Below are positions 7,675 through 15,308 of a DNA stretch of 27,966 bases, piece after piece. Within the stretch, counting starts at the first letter, position 1. The number at the start of each line of letters is the position of its first letter. The position numbers and the translations under genes were made by a program. This DNA comes from Bacillota bacterium (lineage in GTDB: Bacteria; Bacillota; Clostridia; Saccharofermentanales; DTU023), in contig JAEWFX010000043.1 of the NCBI GenBank assembly GCA_023388605.1, positions 1 to 27,966 on the forward strand, in the 5' to 3' direction. The notes beneath the pieces were generated by a model. The model made no database searches and was not told the DNA's origin. It worked only from the letters and a program-made list of their open reading frames with translations.

Positions 7675-8468
7675 ATTACCACAAGCACTATTTATCTCTC
7701 CGAAACAGCCTTGTTCTTTATGTAATTGCCTTTGTTGTATTCGCAGTCTTTCTATCTGTAACGACTTTTTCGATCTGTGGTAGTGTTGCCGAAGGTATCA
7801 GAGCAACTTATCCCCCGTCCGGCGAAAAATATTATTTGACGAATGAGCGGGGGGAACAGTTAGGCGAAGGCACCTATATTGGGACTGAACTTGCTTCAAT
7901 GTTGAAACAGGACGAGCGCACAATCGCTATACTGGAGATGCTTCCCATAATTGCTGCACCCATTTACTCTGCATTCTGTATTATCGCTGCTGCGCTGCTG
8001 TTTTACAGAAACAGGCTGAAAAAGCCGCTTGCGGAACTGAGGACAGCTTCTGAAAAAATAGCGAACAATGATTTGGACTTTTCTATCGATTATGACAGCA
8101 AAGATGAATTGGGACAGCTCTGCATGTCTTTTGAAATCATGAGGATAACCCTTGCGGATAATTTCTCCAAAATGTGGCGGCAAGTTGAAGAAAGAAAAGT
8201 ACTCAACGCCGCTTTTGCCCATGATTTGCGCACCCCCTTGACAGTACTAAAGGGCTATAATGAAATGCTGCAAGCCAGCGACAATTTCCAAACGAGGGAA
8301 ACTGCCGCAACAATGGGGAAGCATATCTCCCGTATGGAAAATTATGTGAGCAGTATGAGCAATCTTAGGCGTATGGAAGATACTCAGCCGGAGTACAAGC
8401 TGATCGACTTGCAGCCGTTTTTTATTTGTATATGTGTGGTTTGCAATAACACCGAAAATATAATATAA
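7662..8468 (+). pseudogene. Sensor histidine kinase, 3'-truncated (no ATPase domain)
   Basis: The frame starts at ATG 7662, overlapping the regulator's last codons, and encodes 268 residues. Visible parts are membrane segment 1 (about 15-38), an extracellular loop of about 55 residues, membrane segment 2 (about 94-116), a HAMP linker, and a HisKA domain with H187 in AFAHDLRTPLT. The kinase-like sequence stops after EYKLIDLQPFF (about residue 254). The last 14 residues (ICICVVCNNTENII) come from reading into the tRNA-Leu promoter. The whole HATPase_c domain (N, G1, F and G2 boxes) is missing, so autophosphorylation is not possible. A deletion or recombination that joined the kinase gene to the tRNA-Leu upstream region explains this. 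Confidence 0.85.
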
Positions 8469-8469
8469 T
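8441..8469 (+). promoter_or_regulatory. Promoter of tRNA-Leu(CAG)
   Basis: TTGCAA (8441-8446), a 17-base spacer and a perfect TATAAT (8464-8469) lie 19 bases before the tRNA. The -10 element contains the stop codon of the truncated kinase frame, so the foreign DNA ends just upstream of an intact promoter. Confidence 0.85.
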
Positions 8470-8488
8470 TCACAGCGGTGTCAAAAAT

Positions 8489-8575
8489 GCGGAAATGGCG
8501 GAATTGGCAGACGCGCTAGCTTCAGGTGCTAGTGGTAGCAATATCGTGCAGGTTCAAGTCCTGTTTTCCGCACCA
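8489..8575 (+). tRNA. tRNA-Leu, anticodon CAG
   Basis: This is an 87-base class II tRNA with encoded CCA. The acceptor arm GCGGAAA/TTTCCGC pairs fully. The anticodon stem CTAGC/GCTAG encloses loop TTCAGGT, with anticodon CAG at 8523-8525. A long variable arm follows, and the T stem is GCAGG/CCTGT around TTCAAGT. It is a single-gene transcription unit with its own promoter and terminator. Confidence 0.96.
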
Positions 8576-8606
8576 ATCCTACAAAAACTTGTAGGATTTT
8601 ATTTTT
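8576..8606 (+). terminator. Terminator after tRNA-Leu
   Basis: ATCCTACAA pairs perfectly with TTGTAGGAT across an AAAC loop (9 bp), followed by TTTATTTTTG. It starts on the base after the CCA end of the tRNA. Confidence 0.9.
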
Positions 8607-8710
8607 GTTCAAAAATTCTCAACGTCTTGTGAAAGTTATACAAAATTATATTTTTATTTCACGAATTTTTATGGGTTTACACCAATAAAATTGCTAAAAA
8701 TAGACAAAAC

Positions 8711-8739
8711 TTGACCCATTTTTACTTAGTTGTCATAAT
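8711..8739 (+). promoter_or_regulatory. Promoter of the peptide-binding lipoprotein gene
   Basis: TTGACC (8711-8716), a 17-base spacer and CATAAT (8734-8739) predict a start near 8746, giving a leader of about 73 bases. I see no riboswitch-like fold in the leader. The rest of 8607-8710 is AT-rich, and I see nothing else in it. Confidence 0.75.
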
Positions 8740-8818
8740 GACCAAAATATTTTTTTGTCTGCTATCGACATATCTCAGCTTTTACGTAGATAAGTTTATA
8801 GCCAGGAAAGGAGTTAGT

Positions 8819-10450
8819 ATGAACAGAAAAGTATTAAGTTTGCTGTTAGCAATCCTTATGGTGTTGTCAGTTGTCTTAGCTGGTTGCTCAGGCAAAAGTT
8901 CTGGAGAAACTAGCAGCACAGATTCAGCTGCTAAGGAAGGTGGTTCCAGCGACAAAACCTTGCGTCTAGCAATTAAGAGTGACATCCCCGATCTCGATCC
9001 TGCTCGCATGAGCGATAACCAGTCGTCATTTGTCGCCTCTCAAGTCTTCCAGACTTTGGTAGATGTCAACAACGCTGGTGAAGTAGTAGGTGAAGCTGCC
9101 GAGAAATTTGAGCACAATGAGGATTACTCTGTATGGACTTTTACTATGCGCGATGGCTTAACCTTCTCCAATGGTAATCCGTTGACTGCAGAGACTGTTA
9201 AATTATCCTGGTTACGTGCTATCTCACCAGAACTGAATTCTGGTCAGGTTGAGCGTTTCTTCCCGATTAAAGGTGCTAAGGCTTATGCTGAAGGTACAGG
9301 TACAGCAGAAGAAGTGGGATTAGTTGTCAAAGATGAGAAGACATTAGAAGTTACTCTCGAACAGGGCGATCCTTCTTTCCCTGATCAGGCTTCATATGCC
9401 ACCTTTGCCATCGTTGATCCTGAAGTTGTCAAAGATCCTGAATGGATGACCAAGCCTGAGAGCTATATCGGTTCAGGCCCTTATGTACTCGATGCTTATA
9501 ATCTGGGTTCCGATCTGCAATTCTCCAAAAACGAGAAATACTATGATGCAGCTAATGTCGACGTAGAAAAGATCAGTGTCGAATTGATCGAAGATGAGAA
9601 CACTGTATATCGTAAATTCGTCAACGGCGAATTGGATCATGTCGGTTCACCTGTACATACCATCGCTCAGGACGTCATCGATGAAGCACAAAAATCTCCC
9701 AGTTACCGTCAGTTAGATAACTTAGCTGTATACTGGTTCAAGCTGAATACAGAGGATCCCCAATTATCCAATGTGCATCTGCGTAAGGCTCTAGCCTATT
9801 CCGTCGATCGTCAGACCATTATCGACAATATCACCAAGGGTGGACAAAGACCTGCTTTAGGATATGTACCTCAATTCAACACACAAGGTTTTAAAGACAA
9901 CGATGTCGACACTGCCAAGCAAGAATTGGCTACCGCCTTATCAGAATTAGGTCTGTCTGATGCCAGCGGACTCACTCTGACTCTGAAGTACAACAGCAGT
10001 GATGCTCACCAGAAAATCGCTCAGGCTCTGCAAGAGCAATGGAAACAAAAATTGGGCATCAACATTGAATTGCACAATGAAGAGTGGAATGTCTATCTGG
10101 AGTCTCTGAGAAATTCAGATTATCAGATCGGTCGTTTGGGTTGGGGTGCTGATATCACCGATCCTGCCGACTTCCTCAAGATGTACAAAGAAAAAGAAGG
10201 TGACAATAACCAGACACACTGGGCAAATGAGAACTTCCAGGCTAAGTTAGACGAAGCCAATCAAAGCTTCGGTGATGACGCTAAACGTGAGTCCCTCTTA
10301 AAAGAAGCAGAGGCAATCATGTTAGAGGACATGCCTGTAATTCCTCTCTACTTCAACACCGCACCTTCCTTGACTAATTTCGACAGAGTCGACACCTTAG
10401 AGATCAACCTCTTAGGTCAGTTATTAGTCAAATACGTAAAAATGAAATAG
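8819..10450 (+). CDS. oppA: Peptide ABC transporter substrate-binding lipoprotein (SBP family 5)
   Basis: The 543-residue product begins with a lipoprotein signal peptide (MNRKVLSLLLAIL..., lipobox LAGC, lipidated C23), followed by a Ser/Gly/Thr linker and a family 5 binding domain. The family signature region is readable: DIPDLDPARMSDNQ at the start, FTMRDGLTFSNGNPLTAETV, and LRKALAYSVDRQTII late in the protein. Lipidated outside the membrane, it would bind oligopeptides and deliver them to the permease encoded downstream. I chose ATG 8819 because it follows an AGGAG site by six bases and starts a perfect signal peptide; an upstream in-frame ATG at 8711 would lie inside the promoter. Peptide length specificity cannot be read, so Opp versus Dpp naming is provisional. 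Confidence 0.92.
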   Translation: MNRKVLSLLLAILMVLSVVLAGCSGKSSGETSSTDSAAKEGGSSDKTLRLAIKSDIPDLDPARMSDNQSSFVASQVFQTLVDVNNAGEVVGEAAEKFEHNEDYSVWTFTMRDGLTFSNGNPLTAETVKLSWLRAISPELNSGQVERFFPIKGAKAYAEGTGTAEEVGLVVKDEKTLEVTLEQGDPSFPDQASYATFAIVDPEVVKDPEWMTKPESYIGSGPYVLDAYNLGSDLQFSKNEKYYDAANVDVEKISVELIEDENTVYRKFVNGELDHVGSPVHTIAQDVIDEAQKSPSYRQLDNLAVYWFKLNTEDPQLSNVHLRKALAYSVDRQTIIDNITKGGQRPALGYVPQFNTQGFKDNDVDTAKQELATALSELGLSDASGLTLTLKYNSSDAHQKIAQALQEQWKQKLGINIELHNEEWNVYLESLRNSDYQIGRLGWGADITDPADFLKMYKEKEGDNNQTHWANENFQAKLDEANQSFGDDAKRESLLKEAEAIMLEDMPVIPLYFNTAPSLTNFDRVDTLEINLLGQLLVKYVKMK

Positions 10451-10452
10451 AT

Positions 10453-10512
10453 CTCTTTCTCCGAAGAGAGCTGATAATCGTTAAATGATAAAGCCCTCTT
10501 CGGAGGGTTTTA
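10453..10512 (+). terminator. Intercistronic terminator-like hairpin with an alternative fold
   Basis: CCCTC-TTCG-GAGGG (10494-10507), extended by A-T pairs and followed by TTTTATTG, is a compact UUCG-type terminator. Upstream, CTCCGAAGAG (10459-10468) is exactly complementary to CTCTTCGGAG (10496-10505), so a 10-bp alternative stem would exclude the short hairpin. Partial termination here would give more binding protein than permease, as is common in importer operons. Confidence 0.7.
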
Positions 10513-10533
10513 TTGTTTGAGAGGAGAGCCGGT

Positions 10534-11463
10534 ATGGGTAAATATATTTTTCAGCGAATTATCGCTATTTTCCTTACCTTATTTATTATAGTGACGGTTA
10601 CCTTCTTCCTGATGCGTGGTGCACCAGGCAGCCCGTTCAGTGCTGAAAAAGCGATTTCTGCTTCGATTTTGGAACGTTTAAATGCTGAGTATGGCCTAAA
10701 TAATCCTTGGTATCAACAATATGGTGATTATCTGGGCAAAGTAGTTAGATTTGATTTCGGCACATCGATGAAAAGTCGTTATTTAACAACTAATAAAGTT
10801 ATCAATGAAGGATTTCCCACCTCGGCCACACTAGGTCTAGAGGCAATATTCTTGGCAGTCAGTTTTGGTCTGATGATCGGCACATTGGCTGCATTAAATC
10901 ACAATAAATGGCAAGACTATACCATGAACATTATTGCAGTTTTAGGCATTTCGGTGCCCAGCTTTGTGATGGCATCTGTCTTGCAATATTTGTTGGCTGT
11001 TAAATTACAGATCTTTCCAATCAGTGGCTGGGGTACATTTATGCAATCATTGCTCCCAGCCATTACTCTGTCCTTAAGCCCCATGGCTTTTATCGCAAAG
11101 CTTACACGTTCAGCAATGTTGGAACAGATGGGCAGTGAGTATGTCAAATTAGCGACAGCAAAAGGTATGACTCGCAAGCGTGTCATCTTTAAGCACGCTA
11201 TGCGTAATGCCATCTTACCTGTAGTTACATATTTAGGCCCGTTGACTGCTGCGGTTATCACCGGTTCTGTAGTTATCGAAAATATCTTCGGCATCCCAGG
11301 ACTAGGTAAGTACTTCGTCCAATCCATCACCAACCGTGACTATCCGTTGATCATGGGTGTGACCGTCTTCTATAGCATCATTTTGTTATCGGCAATTTTG
11401 ATCGTCGATATCTCTTATGCTTTGATTGACCCGCGTATTTCGCTGAAAGGAAAAGCCAAATGA
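10534..11463 (+). CDS. oppB: Peptide ABC transporter permease (OppB/DppB type)
   Basis: This is a 309-residue inner-membrane protein with about six membrane segments. It opens with GKYIFQRIIAIFLTLFIIVTVTFFLMRGAPGSPF, shortened here to its recognisable features: the RII, FFLMR and PGSPF blocks typical of OppB. The EAA-type cytoplasmic loop that docks on the ATPases is EYVKLATAKGMTRKRVIFKH (close to residues 204-223). I place the start at ATG 10534, preceded by GAGGAGA; an upstream TTG at 10513 would sit inside the terminator hairpin tail. Its stop overlaps the next gene's start (ATGA), so the two permease subunits, which form a heterodimer, are translationally coupled. Confidence 0.93.
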   Translation: MGKYIFQRIIAIFLTLFIIVTVTFFLMRGAPGSPFSAEKAISASILERLNAEYGLNNPWYQQYGDYLGKVVRFDFGTSMKSRYLTTNKVINEGFPTSATLGLEAIFLAVSFGLMIGTLAALNHNKWQDYTMNIIAVLGISVPSFVMASVLQYLLAVKLQIFPISGWGTFMQSLLPAITLSLSPMAFIAKLTRSAMLEQMGSEYVKLATAKGMTRKRVIFKHAMRNAILPVVTYLGPLTAAVITGSVVIENIFGIPGLGKYFVQSITNRDYPLIMGVTVFYSIILLSAILIVDISYALIDPRISLKGKAK

Positions 11464-12401
11464 GTAGTACAAAAGTAAATTTAGCTGACTACAAATTCGA
11501 GGCTGATAGCTTTACCTTAGTCGGCGTACAGGAGATAGAAGCAGAGAAAGTAAGTGGCAAGCCAATCACCTTTTGGCAGGAAGTTCGCTTGCGTTTCTTC
11601 AAAAATAAATTAGCTACAGTAGGTCTAATTATTTTGACCATCATTATCTTATTCGCAATTATTGGACCTTATGTTCGTCCCTTCGGCTATGCTGCGATGG
11701 GAGATAAATATAATGCAGCTCCTGATGCAGTTAACTGGTTTGGTACAGATGATCTAGCACGCGATGTTTTTGTGCGTCTAGCCTACGGAGCAAGAGTATC
11801 ACTCTCTATCGGTTTAGTAGCCGCTATCATCGATGTGATGATCGGTGTGGCTTATGGTTCGATCGCCGGTTTTAAGGGCGGGAAAATAGACAACTTTATG
11901 ATGCGTGTCGTCGATGTGTTATCAGCAGTACCGTATCTACTTGTGGTCATCATTTTCCTAGTTGTTTTGAAACAGGGTATTCTACCGATGATCTTAGCTT
12001 TAACTGTCACTGGTTGGATCAATATGGCACGTATTGTGCGCGGTGAAATTTTAGGTATCAAACAGAGAGAATTTGTCATGGCTTCGCAAGTGATGGGCGG
12101 GTCTACTAGACATATCATCATGAAACATCTAATTCCAAATGTGATGGGTTCTATTATTGTCACCATGATGTTGACCATACCGTCAGCTATTTTCACCGAA
12201 TCTTTTCTAGGTTACCTCGGCCTAGGTATTCAATTGCCCTTCCCATCTTGGGGCACAATGGCCAGTGAGGGTATCAAGTCGGTGGATCTCTATCCCTGGC
12301 GTATCATAGCACCTGCAGCTGCTATTTCCTTGACTATCTTCGCTTTCAATGCTGTGGGTGATGGTCTACGTGATGCTCTTGATCCTAAGCAGCGTAAGTA
12401 G
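11460..12401 (+). CDS. oppC: Peptide ABC transporter permease (OppC/DppC type)
   Basis: This 313-residue membrane protein is the partner of OppB. After a hydrophilic N-terminus of about 48 residues comes the OppC N-terminal block (FWQEVRLRFFKNKLATVGL) and the first membrane segment. Next are the conserved WFGTDDLARDVFVRLAYGAR stretch and about five further membrane segments. The EAA-type loop is REFVMASQVMGGSTRHIIMKH. The C-terminus ALDPK is typical. It overlaps oppB by four bases. The family is clear, and the length is normal. Confidence 0.93.
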   Translation: MSSTKVNLADYKFEADSFTLVGVQEIEAEKVSGKPITFWQEVRLRFFKNKLATVGLIILTIIILFAIIGPYVRPFGYAAMGDKYNAAPDAVNWFGTDDLARDVFVRLAYGARVSLSIGLVAAIIDVMIGVAYGSIAGFKGGKIDNFMMRVVDVLSAVPYLLVVIIFLVVLKQGILPMILALTVTGWINMARIVRGEILGIKQREFVMASQVMGGSTRHIIMKHLIPNVMGSIIVTMMLTIPSAIFTESFLGYLGLGIQLPFPSWGTMASEGIKSVDLYPWRIIAPAAAISLTIFAFNAVGDGLRDALDPKQRK

Positions 12402-12410
12402 GAGGTTTAT

Positions 12411-13484
12411 ATGTCTAAGCAACCGATTTTACAAGTAAAAGATTTACATATTAATTTCAATACTTACGCTGGTATTATCCACGCAGTGCGAGGTGTCAGT
12501 TTTAATTTGTATCCAGGTGAGACTTTAGCCATAGTCGGTGAGTCAGGTTCAGGTAAAAGTGTCACTAGCAATGCTCTATTACGTTTATTGCCAAAGGGGA
12601 ATACTATCTATGCTGGTGGTGAAGTTTGGTACGATAGTGAAAATCTGCTAGATAAATCAGAAAAGCAGATGGAGAACTACCGTGGCAAAGAGATCGCCAT
12701 GATCTTCCAAGATCCTATGACTTCTCTAAATCCGACGATGAAGATCGGAAAACAGATCAAAGAAGTAATTATCAAACACCGCAAATTGAAAGATAAAGAA
12801 GCCTATCAGGAAGCTCTAAAACTGTTGGAATTGGTTGATATCAATAACCCGAAGGCCAGTTATCATAGTTATCCACATCAGTTTTCTGGTGGTATGAGAC
12901 AACGTGTGGTGATCGCTATTGCCCTAGCTGGTAATCCCAAAATTTTGATCGCAGACGAGCCGACGACAGCTCTTGACGTAACTATTCAGGCACAGATTTT
13001 GGAGTTGCTAAAGCGTATTCAAAAGAAGATAGGTACAGCTATTATTTTCATAACACATGATCTAGGTGTTGTGGCAAATATGGCTGATCGCGTCGCCGTT
13101 ATGTATGGTGGCAAGATCTTAGAGATCGGTACATCTGATGAGATTTTCTATAATCCACAACACCCTTATACCTGGGGACTTCTGACCTCTATGCCAGATT
13201 TGACTAAATCACGCCAAGAGCCCTTGCAGACTATTGTAGGTTCGCCTCCTAGTTTGCTTGATCCTCCTAAAGGTGATCCGTTTGCACCGCGTAATCCGTT
13301 TGCTCTCAAAATTGACTACGAGCAAGAACCTCCTTACTTCTCTGTGAGTGAAACTCACAAAGTCAAGAGCTGGTTATTGCATCCAGATGCTCCGAAAATT
13401 GAGATACCGGCACGTATTCGTGAACGCATAGCTTATTATCGTGAACAACATGGTGCAGAAAGTGAGGTGCGAGATGATAGATAA
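12411..13484 (+). CDS. oppD: Peptide ABC transporter ATP-binding protein (OppD type)
   Basis: This 357-residue ATPase has Walker A GESGSGKS (about 44-51), signature FSGGMRQRV, Walker B ILIADEPTTALD and the switch histidine in IFITHDLGVVA. The C-terminal oligopeptide-transporter extension is present (GSPPSLLDPPKGDPFAPRNPFA). In many DppD/OppD proteins this extension has cysteines that can hold an iron-sulfur cluster. Here those positions are Asp and Asn (GDPFAPRNPFALKID), a form I associate with Firmicute OppD proteins. A strong AGGAGG site precedes the ATG. The 3' end overlaps the next ATPase gene by eleven bases. It powers import by ATP hydrolysis as a heterodimer with OppF. Confidence 0.94.
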   Translation: MSKQPILQVKDLHINFNTYAGIIHAVRGVSFNLYPGETLAIVGESGSGKSVTSNALLRLLPKGNTIYAGGEVWYDSENLLDKSEKQMENYRGKEIAMIFQDPMTSLNPTMKIGKQIKEVIIKHRKLKDKEAYQEALKLLELVDINNPKASYHSYPHQFSGGMRQRVVIAIALAGNPKILIADEPTTALDVTIQAQILELLKRIQKKIGTAIIFITHDLGVVANMADRVAVMYGGKILEIGTSDEIFYNPQHPYTWGLLTSMPDLTKSRQEPLQTIVGSPPSLLDPPKGDPFAPRNPFALKIDYEQEPPYFSVSETHKVKSWLLHPDAPKIEIPARIRERIAYYREQHGAESEVRDDR

Positions 13485-14352
13485 AGTTTTAGAAGTACAA
13501 AATCTCAAACAATACTTTAAGACGGGTAAACAGACTATTAAAGCAGTAGATGATATTTCTTTTTATATCCCACGTGGTTGTACTCTAGGATTGGTCGGTG
13601 AATCGGGTTCTGGTAAGTCTACTACAGGACGAAGTATCATCAAACTTTATCAACCGACAGCTGGTTCTATCATCTTCGAAGGCAAGGATATTTCTGGCAA
13701 ATTAAAGCGTGATGAACACTTAGAACTCTGTCGTAAGATTCAGATGATCTTCCAGGATCCCTATGCTTCGTTGAATCCGCGTATGACTATCAAGGATATA
13801 CTTTCTGAACCAATGGATATCCACAGACTTTATCTGAATAGGGATGAGCGTCAGCAGAAACTAGAGGATTTATTGGAGAGTGTCGGTCTGAATAAGGCAC
13901 ATCTTAATCGTTATCCACATGAGTTTTCAGGTGGACAACGCCAACGTATCGGCATAGCTCGTGTACTGGCTTTGAATCCTAGCTTGATCATCGCTGATGA
14001 ACCTATATCTGCTCTGGATGTATCTATTCAAGCACAGGTGGTCAATCTATTTAAGCAGTTGCAGAAGGATCTGAATTTAACCTATCTCTTCATCGCTCAT
14101 GACTTAGCTATGATGAAGTACATCTCTGACCGTATCGCCATCATGCACAAGGGTCAGATCGTCGAGTTAGGAGATGCTGACGAGATCTATGAAAATCCTC
14201 TGCATCCGTATACTAAATCCTTGCTCTCAGCTATTCCGTTACCAGATCCTGACTATGAACGTCGTCGTCAGCGTATCATCTATCAGGCAACAGCTGAAGA
14301 ACACGGCAGCGTCTGGACCAAAGTCAACGATTGTCATTGGTATTTAGCTTAA
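13474..14352 (+). CDS. oppF: Peptide ABC transporter ATP-binding protein (OppF type)
   Basis: This 292-residue ATPase is the second nucleotide-binding subunit. Walker A is GESGSGKST (about 41-49), the signature is FSGGQRQRIGIARVL, Walker B is LIIADEPISALD, and the switch histidine is in FIAHDLAMM. I place the start at ATG 13474, which overlaps the oppD end and has GAGGTG upstream; an earlier in-frame ATG at 13441 has no ribosome site. The C-terminal extension is short, ending VNDCHWYLA; it resembles the tail of Firmicute OppF proteins rather than the cysteine-rich DppF tail. No terminator is visible before the next gene, 38 bases on. Confidence 0.93.
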   Translation: MIDKVLEVQNLKQYFKTGKQTIKAVDDISFYIPRGCTLGLVGESGSGKSTTGRSIIKLYQPTAGSIIFEGKDISGKLKRDEHLELCRKIQMIFQDPYASLNPRMTIKDILSEPMDIHRLYLNRDERQQKLEDLLESVGLNKAHLNRYPHEFSGGQRQRIGIARVLALNPSLIIADEPISALDVSIQAQVVNLFKQLQKDLNLTYLFIAHDLAMMKYISDRIAIMHKGQIVELGDADEIYENPLHPYTKSLLSAIPLPDPDYERRRQRIIYQATAEEHGSVWTKVNDCHWYLA

Positions 14353-14389
14353 TTTAAGATAAGACCAAGATCGTTGAGAAGGTGAGAGA

Positions 14390-15265
14390 TTGATAGATCA
14401 TAACAATAGGCAAAATAAGGAACAGAAGCACCCAGTACTAGTTATCAGTGGTGCTTCTTCTGGTATAGGCAGAGCAGTAGCAGAGTTATTCGCTCGTCAG
14501 GGTTGGCAAGTCTATAATCTCAGCCGAACAGCCAAATATATAGAGTCAGATCAAGTAGGAATAGAACGATCACATTTAGATGAATATTCTGAGAGAATTA
14601 GGCATGTCACTACTGATGTCAGCGATAATGACAGTGTGAAGAGAGCGATTGCTGAGATCTGTGAGCTCGAATCAAGGATAAATTTGGTGGTTGCCAATGC
14701 TGGCTACGGTATTGCAGGAGCTATCGAAGAGACGGCTGAGCTCGATTATCAAAAGCAATTCGATGTGAATTTCTTTGGTGCAGTCCGTCTGATCAATGCT
14801 TGTCTACCTATCTTGCGAGCTCAAAATGAGGGAAGAATCATCATCATGAGTTCTTTGGCAGCTGTCTTACCCATACCTTTTCAGGCCTTTTATTCGGCCT
14901 CAAAATCAGCACTTGTTAGCTACGCTCGCGCACTTAATTTAGAGGTAGGAGCTTATAATATTCGTGTGTCAGCACTATTGCCAGGCGATATTGCAAGTGG
15001 CTTCACAGCTAATCGTGAGAAGAGTGTAGAAGAGTCCAGTCCCTATTATTCTATATATAAGAGATCTATCGCCCGCATGGAAAAAGATGAACTGTCGGGT
15101 AAGCCTGCAAGTTTCATCGCTGAATATATTTGGCGTATCTACCATAAGAAACATCCCAAAAGTATGTATGTAGCAGGGGCAAAGTATCGTTTGTTTTATT
15201 TCTTAAATTGTATCCTGCCCTTACGTCTAGCAGACTATATTTTAGGTAGTTTATATTCCCGTTAG
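14390..15265 (+). CDS. Short-chain dehydrogenase/reductase (SDR family)
   Basis: This 291-residue classical SDR has the cofactor loop SGASSGIG (about 20-27), the NAG block VVANAGYG (about 100-107), and a catalytic set S154 or S155, Y168 and K172 in the YSASK motif. It should reduce or oxidise a carbonyl/hydroxyl with NAD(P). The C-terminal 30 residues are hydrophobic and may contact the membrane, as in SDRs acting on lipids, but the substrate is unknown. The start is a TTG at 14390 after AAGGTGAG; I see no ATG before the cofactor loop. It follows oppF by 38 bases and may be co-transcribed with it. Confidence 0.88.
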   Translation: MIDHNNRQNKEQKHPVLVISGASSGIGRAVAELFARQGWQVYNLSRTAKYIESDQVGIERSHLDEYSERIRHVTTDVSDNDSVKRAIAEICELESRINLVVANAGYGIAGAIEETAELDYQKQFDVNFFGAVRLINACLPILRAQNEGRIIIMSSLAAVLPIPFQAFYSASKSALVSYARALNLEVGAYNIRVSALLPGDIASGFTANREKSVEESSPYYSIYKRSIARMEKDELSGKPASFIAEYIWRIYHKKHPKSMYVAGAKYRLFYFLNCILPLRLADYILGSLYSR

Positions 15266-15308
15266 ATATTTTTGGTTTACAATAAAATAAAAAATCTGGG
15301 GATATGGT

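Noticed and set aside
8711..8818. N-terminal extension of the peptide-binding protein
   Set aside because: The extra start codon lies within the promoter, has no ribosome site, and would bury the lipoprotein signal peptide.
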